Made by a program: the position numbers and the translations under genes. Below the pieces are notes generated by a model, which was not told the DNA's origin, searched no databases, and was given only the letters and a program-made list of their open reading frames with translations. Shown here piece after piece: positions 18,462 to 26,124 of a DNA stretch of 64,000 nt. The stretch's first letter is position 1. The number at the start of each line of letters is the position of its first letter. The DNA comes from UBA4660 sp034408895 (GTDB lineage Bacteria; Bacteroidota; Bacteroidia; Flavobacteriales_D; Sanyastnellaceae), in the NCBI GenBank assembly GCA_034408895.1, contig JAWXCI010000030.1:77386-141385 (forward strand), given 5' to 3'.

Positions 18462-18920
18462 ATGAATTCTCACCATACTCTAGCCAACAAAATCTACCTT
18501 GCCGAAGACGATGCTGACGACCGCATGTTTTTCGAAGATGCTCTCACCGAGGTGAGCAGCCAGACCAAACTGATAATTACAGAAGATGGTGTGGAACTGA
18601 TGTCTGTGCTTGATAGCACAGTGCCACCGGTACCTTACGCTCTCTTTCTTGACCTTAACATGCCTCGCAAAAACGGATTCGAGTGCCTGAAAGAAATAAG
18701 GCAATCGGACAAGATGAAGGAGATCCCCGTGGTGGTTTTTTCCACATCGGATCGCAAGGAGATTATTGATAGAGCGTATTCGCTGGGTGCGAATTTGTTT
18801 ATCAGTAAACCCCCTTCTTTCGGTTTGCTAAAGAAAGCGCTCCAAATGGTATTGTCAACCGATTTGATGAACGGAGGGCGGCAAATTCCACGGGCACAAT
18901 TCTTTTGTAAGTTTGCTTAA
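18462..18920 (+). CDS. Stand-alone response-regulator receiver protein
   Basis: The protein is 152 residues from the ATG at 18462. It consists of a receiver domain only: the acidic pair in YLAEDDADD (15-19), phospho-acceptor Asp64 in LFLDLNMPRKNG, VVFSTS at the signalling switch, and Lys116 in ISKPPSF. A single-domain receiver of this type (Rcp1-like) usually takes phosphate from a phytochrome- or PAS-type kinase. The adjacent kinase gene, 237 bases downstream in the same direction, has the matching HDLQEPLR-type phospho-acceptor region, so the two probably form a pair. There is no output domain. Confidence 0.93.
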   Translation: MNSHHTLANKIYLAEDDADDRMFFEDALTEVSSQTKLIITEDGVELMSVLDSTVPPVPYALFLDLNMPRKNGFECLKEIRQSDKMKEIPVVVFSTSDRKEIIDRAYSLGANLFISKPPSFGLLKKALQMVLSTDLMNGGRQIPRAQFFCKFA

Positions 18921-19157
18921 CTGCTCATCGGGTTCCGGCCCATTGCAACTCTGAATGTAAACCTTCAACCTACGAAGGGGTGGTGATCTTCATTTCCGAC
19001 ACTGTTTATGCAACTTGATTTGTTAACGCCTTTCATTTAAATAAACATTGCGCTTTGTCCCTCCTGTGCGTGATGAGGTTTATTATTTTTGAATTTGCCT
19101 CATCTGCCAACCGGTGGATTAACAAAAGAATCTGGAAAAATCCAATACTCAGTAAAG

Positions 19158-21809
19158 ATGGAAAGGAAAAAACACAGGCGTGTAAAACTAGTTTTTCTTT
19201 TCGCTATTGTTTTTCTCATTGTAGTTTCAGCGCTGCCATTTTTCATTAATAACAATATTGCCGAAGCGGCCAATCTAGTTAAGCATTCCCAAACTGTAAA
19301 GCTGGAACTGGAAAACACCTACTCCCAATTGTTATCTACCGAAACAGCCCTGCGCGGTTACCTGCTTTCAAAGGACAGCAGCTTTTACATGGAACGAATG
19401 GCAGCCACAGAGCAACTTGCCATACACCTTCGCAAGGTGGATTCACTCACCAAAGAAGATCCGGACCAGCAACGGAATATCGTGTCCCTGCGCCATGCTG
19501 TAAGGAATAAAATGGACTATATGCTAAACATGGCCGTGGATGCTGCCACTACCAGCATAACACCGCAACGATCGTTAGGAGGCAAAGTATTGATGGATGA
19601 AGTGCGCAAAGAGATAAGTAAAATGCAGCGGCAGGAAGACCAGGGACTGGAGAGACATACTGCAACACTCAATAAACGCGCAGCTAACAGTACCCTCTTC
19701 ACTATATTATTAATCCTTGCGGCAAGTATAATCCTGGTGGCGGCTTATTTAAAGATATCTGGTGATTTGGTTAAATCCGACTATCTGAAAACTATTATTG
19801 AAGAAAGAGAGATCAGGATGCAGCACATTTTTGATGCCGCCCCCGATGCAGTGATAACCATGGACCACCACGGAATTATTACACACTGGAATAAGGAGGC
19901 CATCAATATTTTTGGCTGGGAGAAGAATGAAGCCGTGGGCAATGCCTTTAGCGATACTATTATACCACACCGTTACCGCGAGAGGCACATTAAGGGCATG
20001 AGCCATTACCTGAAAACAGGTGGCGGCCCAGTGTTAAACAACACAATAGAAATACATGCCCTTCGCAAAGATGAGTCGGAATTTCCCATCGAGTTAAGAA
20101 TATCAGCCTCAAAACTCAATGATAATGACCCGGTGTTTATAGGGTTTATACGCGACATTACTGCCCGCAAGAAAATTGAACAAGCGCTTCAAAACCAAAC
20201 CAGCCAGCTTGTAGAGGCACAGCAGCTCGCCCATATTGGCAGTTGGGAGTGGGATGTCGCGGCCAACAGAATTGAATGGTCGGACGAACTTTATCGAATA
20301 TATGGGCTTACACCCCAGCAGTTTGAAGCCACCTACGAAAACTTCCTTAAATACATTCATCCGGATGACACAGAATTTGTAAATGGGGTGGTGCAACAGG
20401 CATTTCAGGACCAGCGGCCTTTTCGTTTCACCCACAAGGTGCTGCGCCCCGATGGCACTTCGGTCGTGGTAAGCTCTACAGGCAAAGTAACTGTTGACAG
20501 CAACGGCAATACAGCACGGATGGCAGGAACCGCCCAAGATGTTACCGCGCAAAAGGAGTTTGAAGACGAATTGAAATCGAGCGAAGAACGGTTTATTAAA
20601 ACGTTCGACAATAATCCTGTGGCCATGACCTTGTCCGATATTAAAACCAACAAGATAAGGTTCGCCAACAGCACATTTTGTTCATTGTTTGGATATACAA
20701 AAGAGGAAGTAATAGGCAGCAGTTCAGAAGAATTGAATCTGATTGCCCCCGAAGAAAATGCTCGACTCATAGCACTGGTGCTCAACAGCCTTCAGGAAAG
20801 CCGTACGGTAGAGGAACTAAGGGCCTTGTCGGTAGAGGAAACAGAAGCACTTCTTCTGAAACTAAGGCAATCCGATGCCATGAAAATGCTCGAAATAGAA
20901 TATACCCGCAAGAATGGAGAAACCTTTCCAGCACTGGTATCATTCGAGATAATATCCTTCCATACCGCAAATTTTACAGTGACTTCCTACCAGGATATTA
21001 CAGAACGGAAAAAAGCAGAGGATTTGCTCAATACTCAGAACCGTGAGCTGGAAAGAATAAATAAAGAACTGGAAACCTTTACTCATATATCGAGTCATGA
21101 TTTGCAGGAACCGTTGAGGAAAATGCGCACCTTTATAAGCCGAATAATGTCTGAGGAGCACACCCACCTCTCCGAAAAGAGCAAACAATACTTTGAGCGC
21201 ATACATGCGGGTTCGCTCCGAATGCAAACCCTTATTCAGGATTTGCTGGCCTTTTCACGCGCCAATACGAAAGCTGGAAAATTTGAAGCCGCGGACATCA
21301 GCGAAATGGTGGAAGAAGTGAAAGGCGAATTTCTTGACGACCTGGAAGCCGCAGGTGGCACTATAGAAACCAGCGGGCGTGGCAATGCCTCTATTATAGT
21401 CTTCCAGTTTCGCCAGATGTTGCACAACCTGATAGGCAACGCCCTCAAATTTACCAAACCCGGCCAGCCGCCACATATTACAATAAAGACAGAAATTATT
21501 GCGCCATTGCACTCCATGAAGGGGTTGGCGCACTCGTTGGCTACACCCATCTTGGAGGGCAGGGGGGCTGAGTGGCCGTGGGGCGCTGTGCATATAACGA
21601 TAACCGATAACGGCATTGGTTTCGAACCACAATATAAAGAGCGCATCTTTGAAATGTTTCAGCGCCTGCATAGCAAAACCGCCTACGAGGGCACAGGCAT
21701 GGGGCTGGCCATTGTAAAAAAGATAGTAGAAAACCACAAGGGACAAATAACCGCAACCAGCGAGCAAGGCCACGGGGCAAGGTTCGATATATATATCCCA
21801 GTTACTTAA
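19158..21809 (+). CDS. CHASE3-PAS-PAS-PAS sensor histidine kinase
   Basis: The ATG at 19158 gives 883 residues. Order of parts: membrane helix (11-30), periplasmic CHASE3-type helical sensor (about 32-175), membrane helix (178-198), PAS (about 218-345), PAS (350-470, HIGSWEWDVAANRIEWS), PAS (475-625), HisKA with His647 in SSHDLQEPLRK, then HATPase_c with N-box IGNALKFT, G1 DNGIGF and G2 GTGMGLAIVKK. The third PAS carries an extra charged helix (VEELRALSVEETEALLLKLR near 551-570). HDLQEPL-type kinases normally pass phosphate to Rcp1-like receivers, as found just upstream. The signal sensed is unknown. Confidence 0.93.
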   Translation: MERKKHRRVKLVFLFAIVFLIVVSALPFFINNNIAEAANLVKHSQTVKLELENTYSQLLSTETALRGYLLSKDSSFYMERMAATEQLAIHLRKVDSLTKEDPDQQRNIVSLRHAVRNKMDYMLNMAVDAATTSITPQRSLGGKVLMDEVRKEISKMQRQEDQGLERHTATLNKRAANSTLFTILLILAASIILVAAYLKISGDLVKSDYLKTIIEEREIRMQHIFDAAPDAVITMDHHGIITHWNKEAINIFGWEKNEAVGNAFSDTIIPHRYRERHIKGMSHYLKTGGGPVLNNTIEIHALRKDESEFPIELRISASKLNDNDPVFIGFIRDITARKKIEQALQNQTSQLVEAQQLAHIGSWEWDVAANRIEWSDELYRIYGLTPQQFEATYENFLKYIHPDDTEFVNGVVQQAFQDQRPFRFTHKVLRPDGTSVVVSSTGKVTVDSNGNTARMAGTAQDVTAQKEFEDELKSSEERFIKTFDNNPVAMTLSDIKTNKIRFANSTFCSLFGYTKEEVIGSSSEELNLIAPEENARLIALVLNSLQESRTVEELRALSVEETEALLLKLRQSDAMKMLEIEYTRKNGETFPALVSFEIISFHTANFTVTSYQDITERKKAEDLLNTQNRELERINKELETFTHISSHDLQEPLRKMRTFISRIMSEEHTHLSEKSKQYFERIHAGSLRMQTLIQDLLAFSRANTKAGKFEAADISEMVEEVKGEFLDDLEAAGGTIETSGRGNASIIVFQFRQMLHNLIGNALKFTKPGQPPHITIKTEIIAPLHSMKGLAHSLATPILEGRGAEWPWGAVHITITDNGIGFEPQYKERIFEMFQRLHSKTAYEGTGMGLAIVKKIVENHKGQITATSEQGHGARFDIYIPVT

Positions 21810-21824
21810 CCCAAGCTTACCCCA

Positions 21825-22280
21825 ATGAAATCCCTTCCTTTATTATTAGCTCTCACCTTGGCGGGATGCAACCCCGGTCAACAGCAAAACAAGTTACCCG
21901 AAACACCTGATTTCACCAAAGTGGAGGATACCCTGACCATTGAAGATGCCCAAAAGCCCGATGAAATTGCCCCGGCCAAGGTTTATTCGAATGCACGGTT
22001 TAAGGAAGTAACAATAGAAAAAACAGGAGAACATCAGTTTCTGGTGCAGGGCAAAGGACAAATTTTTGAGGCAAGTTTTAGCTGGGTGGTGGAGGATGGT
22101 CATGAAGAACTGAAACAAGGTTTTCAAATGACTGATGCCGGTGCCCCTGAGTGGGGCAACTTTAGTTTTACCGTTGACGTGGCGAAAACGCGTACTAACT
22201 CAACCCTGCATATCATTCTATATGAATCCAGCCCGGAAGATGGCAGCCGGCAGCATGAATTACCTGTTTTTCTTTATTAG
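21825..22280 (+). CDS. Gmad2-domain lipoprotein
   Basis: This 151-residue protein has a lipobox LTLAGC with Cys15, followed by an acidic linker and a C-terminal Ig-like domain (about 55-151). NARFKEVTIEKTGEHQFLV, FEASFSWVVEDGHEEL and DAGAPEWGNFSFTV are the pattern of the Gmad2 domain, named from spore-germination proteins but widespread on bacterial surfaces. It begins 15 bases after the histidine kinase stop, so it is in the kinase operon and might be part of the signal path. Function unknown. Confidence 0.85.
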   Translation: MKSLPLLLALTLAGCNPGQQQNKLPETPDFTKVEDTLTIEDAQKPDEIAPAKVYSNARFKEVTIEKTGEHQFLVQGKGQIFEASFSWVVEDGHEELKQGFQMTDAGAPEWGNFSFTVDVAKTRTNSTLHIILYESSPEDGSRQHELPVFLY

Positions 22281-22417
22281 TATTTCCTCTCAGTAAGCCT
22301 TATTTCAACCCCAATGCTGGTCATGGCTTAGTGTAATTTATTGGTTTTGGGTCAGGGTATCTGCAAACCAGTAAGTATGTGTGAATGGTGCATTTATTTC
22401 CTGCAAATGTGTAAGGT

Positions 22418-22432
22418 TTATAACTGTTATAA
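22418..22432. promoter_or_regulatory. Palindrome upstream of the stress lipoprotein cluster
   Basis: TTATAAC and GTTATAA form a perfect inverted repeat with one central base, 36 bases before the ATG of the next gene (22469). Position and symmetry fit an operator or a symmetrical promoter element; no regulator can be named. Confidence 0.45.
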
Positions 22433-22468
22433 CTAGTCACCTTCGCGGCTTATTTAAAAACAAACAAA

Positions 22469-23269
22469 ATGAAAATAAAATTTATTAATGCTCTCGCTAT
22501 AGCTGCAATAGCCACAGTTGCAATCACCACATTTTCCTGTTCGGAAAATGCTAATGCCGGCACACCGGAAAAAACGGATGCAATCGAAACACCAAAAACA
22601 GGAACCACAAGGGAGACAATGGAAGGATGGTCCAAAGCATCTCTAATGGCAGTCGAAATGATGAAAAAGCAATATGGTGAACCGGCCGAAAGAACTGCCT
22701 CCATGATGATGTGGCACAACACAGGGCAATGGTCGCACACTGTTGTGTATGCTAAGGAGTATCAGCACGACTTCCCTATGCCGCATACCGATGTAATGGA
22801 ACAATTTATTGACTACCAGGTTCCACCTTCTAAATTCACCGACCTTGCCATGTATGACGGGAGCGTAACCTGCAACCGCACCAACGGAACCATGTCAGCG
22901 CGATGCGATAAGGAAGGGGCAAACTTTCTTGCCATCAATCTTGCCCACGACATTATAAAAGGAACCAAGAATGTAGAATCCGCGCGCATTTCGTATGCGA
23001 CATCAATTAAAGAATTCATAAACGGGCGCAAACCTGCCTACATGCAAAAATTGCAATTCGATGTGGCAAAAGGAGGCACAGCAGATGCTGATAAAGCATC
23101 ATCAATCATTACAAAAGAAGACATGATGAAGGCAAGGGAAATGATGTCTATGATGGAGAAGGATATGCGAATGGACAACAACGCGGTGAGAAAAACAGAC
23201 AACAATGCGGTGCGAAAAACAGACAACAACGCGGTGAGAAAAACAGAAAACAAAATGGACAAAGAATAG
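22469..23269 (+). CDS. Lipoprotein with C-terminal triple octapeptide repeat, unrecognised
   Basis: The 266-residue protein has a lipobox-like ITTFSC with Cys24, so it should be membrane anchored. The central part (about 50-205) has TRETMEGWSKASLMAVEMMKK, a WSHTVVYAKEY segment and two cysteines in DGSVTCNRTNGTMSARC; I recognise no family with certainty. The tail is three copies of DNNAVRKT (residues 236-259) followed by a lysine-rich end. It is 26 bases upstream of the DUF4142 gene, in a run of envelope and stress genes, so a stress role is inferred from context only. Confidence 0.75.
   Translation: MKIKFINALAIAAIATVAITTFSCSENANAGTPEKTDAIETPKTGTTRETMEGWSKASLMAVEMMKKQYGEPAERTASMMMWHNTGQWSHTVVYAKEYQHDFPMPHTDVMEQFIDYQVPPSKFTDLAMYDGSVTCNRTNGTMSARCDKEGANFLAINLAHDIIKGTKNVESARISYATSIKEFINGRKPAYMQKLQFDVAKGGTADADKASSIITKEDMMKAREMMSMMEKDMRMDNNAVRKTDNNAVRKTDNNAVRKTENKMDKE
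23174..23245 (+). repeat. 24-base tandem repeat, three copies, inside the lipoprotein gene
   Basis: Three in-frame 24-base units start GACAACAAYGCGGTG and encode DNNAVRKT each time. Units 1 and 3 are identical and unit 2 differs by two bases, so the repeat is recent. Copy number could vary by slippage without breaking the frame. Confidence 0.85.
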
Positions 23270-23295
23270 AAACCTTATTCAATAACAAACACAGA

Positions 23296-23877
23296 ATGAA
23301 AAACTATAAAACAGCGCTATTTCAGGTAGCGTTAATCATATCGGCTGTGATGGGAATGTCAGCCTGTATGGATAACAAACCCGAAGACACTAAAGAAGTG
23401 GCCGAAGAACGCAACGAAGAAAAATTCGATACTAACAAAAGCGAAAAGGACGCACAGTTTCTTGTTAACGCTGCCGAAATCAATCGGGAAGAAATCAGTT
23501 TAGGAAAGTTGGCTCAACAAAAGGGCGTGATGAACCATGTTAAGGAGTTAGGAAAAATGATGGAAACTGAACACGGCAAATCATTGGTTGATTTAACGGC
23601 CTTGGCCAAAGCAAAAAACATTTCACTACCAGCTGCGCAAACAGAAAACGAACGGGAGGCTTACAAAAAGCTTAATGATAAAACAGGCAATGATTTTAGC
23701 AAAGCATACAGCAATATGATGGTTGACAGACACAAGGAAGCAATCCGGTTGTTTGAAAAAGCATCCACCGATGGCACCGATCCGGAAATAAGAGCATGGG
23801 CAACATCCATGCTGCCTGCTCTTAGAACTCATCTTGAACACTCCGAGATGTGCCAAATGGAATGTGACAAAATGTAA
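23296..23877 (+). CDS. DUF4142 lipoprotein
   Basis: This 193-residue protein has a lipobox GMSAC with Cys24, an acidic linker (30-50) and a four-helix DUF4142 domain (about 55-190). FLVNAAEINREEISLGKLAQQKG, HVKELGKMMETEHGKSLVDL and LEHSEMCQMECD fit the family, which resembles ferritin-like bundles and is common in Bacteroidota envelope-stress clusters. Biochemical function is not known. It lies between the repeat-tailed lipoprotein and the flavin-like general stress protein in one direction. Confidence 0.88.
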   Translation: MKNYKTALFQVALIISAVMGMSACMDNKPEDTKEVAEERNEEKFDTNKSEKDAQFLVNAAEINREEISLGKLAQQKGVMNHVKELGKMMETEHGKSLVDLTALAKAKNISLPAAQTENEREAYKKLNDKTGNDFSKAYSNMMVDRHKEAIRLFEKASTDGTDPEIRAWATSMLPALRTHLEHSEMCQMECDKM

Positions 23878-23902
23878 TGTTCACTTTAAAAAAAATGCTA
23901 AA

Positions 23903-24412
23903 ATGAGCGAGACAAAAAACTTGAACAACAAAGAAGCAAATGACAAACTAAAAAGTTTGGTTGATGACATAAACATTTGCCTTTTTTGCACCCACCTGAA
24001 AACAGACGATGGCTCCACTGCCCGCCCCATGGCAGCACAAAAGGTTTGTGACCAGGGTAATATTTGGTTCTTCAGCGAAAAGGACAGCGATAAAAACAAG
24101 GACATAGCGCAAGACAAACATGTGCAATTGTTTTTTTCACATCCGGGCAAAAGCAGTTACCTCGTAGTAAATGGTGAAGCCGAAATTATTAACGACCGCG
24201 CAAAAATTGAAGAACTATGGTCACCCATAGTTAAAATCTGGTTTCCCGAAGGAAAGGACGACCCGAATATTTCCATTGTCAAGGTAAAACCCACCACCGC
24301 CTACTATTGGGATACGGCAGGAAACAAAATGATTAACTTCATAAAGTTGATGGCCTCCCTTGCTACAGGAAAAAATTTAGTTACAGGCAACGAAGGTGAA
24401 TTAGCTGTGTAA
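23903..24412 (+). CDS. General stress protein, pyridoxamine 5'-phosphate oxidase-like split barrel
   Basis: From the ATG at 23903 the protein is 169 residues. The split-barrel FMN/cofactor fold is visible: ICLFCTHLKTDDGSTARPM, NIWFFSEKDSDKNKDI, QLFFSHPGKSSYLVVNGEAEI and IVKVKPTTAYYWD match the general-stress-protein 26 branch of the PNPOx-like family. Members bind FMN or FAD and are induced by stress in Bacillus and others; the substrate is not established. The start 25 bases after the DUF4142 stop suggests co-transcription. The open frame begins earlier inside DUF4142 but those residues are not family-like. Confidence 0.88.
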   Translation: MSETKNLNNKEANDKLKSLVDDINICLFCTHLKTDDGSTARPMAAQKVCDQGNIWFFSEKDSDKNKDIAQDKHVQLFFSHPGKSSYLVVNGEAEIINDRAKIEELWSPIVKIWFPEGKDDPNISIVKVKPTTAYYWDTAGNKMINFIKLMASLATGKNLVTGNEGELAV

Positions 24413-24460
24413 ATGGCTTCCTCATGCTCAAAAGTCCATTGACTTATGCCGCATGGGCGG

Positions 24461-24519
24461 GGACTAAGGCGCAAAAAATTGGACTCATTTCCAGAAAAAT
24501 AACCTTTGCGCCTTCGTCC
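24461..24519. repeat. Inverted repeat with CTTTGCGCC arms
   Basis: Arms GGACTAAGGCGCAAA (24461-24475) and TTTGCGCCTTCGTCC (24505-24519) are inverted copies with one mismatch, separated by 29 bases. The element fills most of the gap between the stress protein and the SpoIIAA-like gene. The CCTTTGCGnC core recurs at 39.1-39.2 kb and, diverged, at 4.1 kb, so it belongs to a dispersed small-repeat family. Confidence 0.7.
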
Positions 24520-24609
24520 TCAAGCTACGGGATGAGTTTTCATCTTTTAAGACAGCCTGAAGCCAGCAGTGAAATAGCAAAGAGAATAAATATCACTAAT
24601 AGTAAAAAC

Positions 24610-24981
24610 ATGATTCAACAATTAGAAAATTTGCCAGTAAACATGGTTGGCTTTAAAGCAACCGGAGAAATTACAGAAAGAGATTTTTCTGAAACGGTGA
24701 TGCCAAATGTAAAAGCGCTGATAAATAAAACAGACCAACTGAATTATCTCATGGTTCTTGAAACTCCGATAAAAAATTTCAGCATTGGCGCATGGATGAA
24801 GGATGCTGTAATGGGCATAAAGCATTTAACCAAATGGAACAGGGCAGCTATCGTTTCCGATGTAGAGGCCATACGGAAATTTACAAATTTCTTTAGCTAT
24901 CTAATGCCGGGTGAGTTTAGAGGATTTGAACATAAAGACCTGCAACTGGCGATTGATTGGGTGGCGGAAAAAAACAATTGA
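24610..24981 (+). CDS. SpoIIAA-like (STAS-related) protein
   Basis: The ATG at 24610 gives 123 residues of a SpoIIAA-like domain (the family of small STAS-fold proteins also found in stress clusters). MIQQLENLPVNMVGFKATGEITERDF, NYLMVLETPIKNFSIGAWMKDAVMGIKHL and KWNRAAIVSD fit the family. Partners are usually membranes or other stress proteins, and activity is not known. It sits last in the plus-strand stress run. A short hairpin AAGAAGA..TCTTCTT (25023-25040) lies 42 bases after the stop and may end the transcript. Confidence 0.85.
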   Translation: MIQQLENLPVNMVGFKATGEITERDFSETVMPNVKALINKTDQLNYLMVLETPIKNFSIGAWMKDAVMGIKHLTKWNRAAIVSDVEAIRKFTNFFSYLMPGEFRGFEHKDLQLAIDWVAEKNN

Positions 24982-25197
24982 GAGAATTAATTCTTTAGGA
25001 CTTTTCCAATGTGGGTGAAGGCAAGAAGACTCATCTTCTTATTTTGTACACTTAATTCGTAATTCTTTATTGGTGTTACCAGGCTAAGTCGTGGAAATCT
25101 GCTAATCGTCCTTCCCCAAAACGTGTGTTGGGAAAGATTCCCGACATTCATTTAGCAGTTTATTTAGTAATGAGACACGGATTTATTGTCTTTTGAT

Positions 25198-25977
25198 CTA
25201 TTGCATCAATTGTTGCATCAAAATCCCCGCAGCAACCCCAGCATTCAATGATTCCGTCTTACCCCTTCCCGGTATAGAAATTTGTGTGGTTGCCAGTGCA
25301 AGTACTTCAGCGCTCAACCCGTTAGCCTCGCTGCCAATGGCCAGCAAGGCAGGAAAACTTTTTTCTATGGCTTGAAATGATGTGCCCTGCATAGTGGCAG
25401 CAACGAGTTTTTTACCGGATTCTATGTAGCTCTTCAGCAGTTCGGGCAATGCTCCATATACCACCGGCATTCTGAAAACAGAACCCATGGTAGCCTGCAC
25501 CACTTTCGCATTCCACAATTCCACACAATTGGCAGAGCAGAGTATTTGCTCCACACCAAACCAATCTGCGGTGCGGATAATGGTTCCCATGTTGCCGGGG
25601 TCGCTCATGCCATCGAGCACCAATGAAAGGCCTGTCAATTGCTCAAGCGGTTTCCATTCTTTTTGTTTCACCACGGCCAGCACCCCAGGCGAAGTGGCGA
25701 AGGACGACATGCGTTCCAGGTCGCCATCCTTGGTGCGAATAACAGGTGCCGGGCCGGGAATTTTGAAAGATGCCCCGGCAGTGTATATGCTGTGGATTTC
25801 GAACGGGCTGCGCAGTAGTTCTTCAACCATCTTTTTTCCTTCCACAACAAATAACCCGTTTTGTTGCCTGAACTTTTTCTGTTGCAGCGAGCGCACGAAT
25901 TTTATGTCCTGGGCTGAGGCCCCGTTCTTTCCGGGAATCATGGCTTCATCTGGTGGGCTTGAGTCTTGTTTCAACAT
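25198..25977 (-). CDS. TrmH/SpoU-family RNA 2'-O-methyltransferase
   Basis: This 259-residue protein has an N-terminal substrate-binding domain (FVRSLQQKKFRQQNGLFVVEGKKMVEELL) and the knotted SPOUT domain. The three SpoU motifs are visible: NMGTIIRTADWFG, LLAIGSEANGLS and SIPGRGKTESLNAGVAAGIL, which form the SAM site and the Arg/Asn/Glu catalytic set. It should methylate 2'-OH of a tRNA or 23S rRNA nucleotide. It diverges from the tamL gene; this pairing is common in Bacteroidota. The target RNA cannot be predicted from sequence alone. Confidence 0.92.
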   Translation of the reverse strand: MLKQDSSPPDEAMIPGKNGASAQDIKFVRSLQQKKFRQQNGLFVVEGKKMVEELLRSPFEIHSIYTAGASFKIPGPAPVIRTKDGDLERMSSFATSPGVLAVVKQKEWKPLEQLTGLSLVLDGMSDPGNMGTIIRTADWFGVEQILCSANCVELWNAKVVQATMGSVFRMPVVYGALPELLKSYIESGKKLVAATMQGTSFQAIEKSFPALLAIGSEANGLSAEVLALATTQISIPGRGKTESLNAGVAAGILMQQLMQ

Positions 25978-26020
25978 GGTCTGTTATTTAAAATGATGTG
26001 TGGCGCGAAAATTATTAAGA

Positions 26021-26042
26021 GCGGTGAAATTACTTTCACCGC
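26021..26042. promoter_or_regulatory. Perfect 9-base palindrome between trmH-type gene and tamL
   Basis: GCGGTGAAA and TTTCACCGC (26021-26029, 26034-26042) form a perfect inverted repeat with a 4-base loop, halfway between two divergent starts (25977 and 26125). It may be an operator for one or both genes, or a transcript hairpin. No regulator in this window recognisably matches it. Confidence 0.45.
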
Positions 26043-26124
26043 CTCCAGCCATAGCTTGGAATAAGATTCAGAAACCACTTTTGTGATTAAACGCAGCAAC
26101 ATCTACTTACAGCCACAGAGTGCC

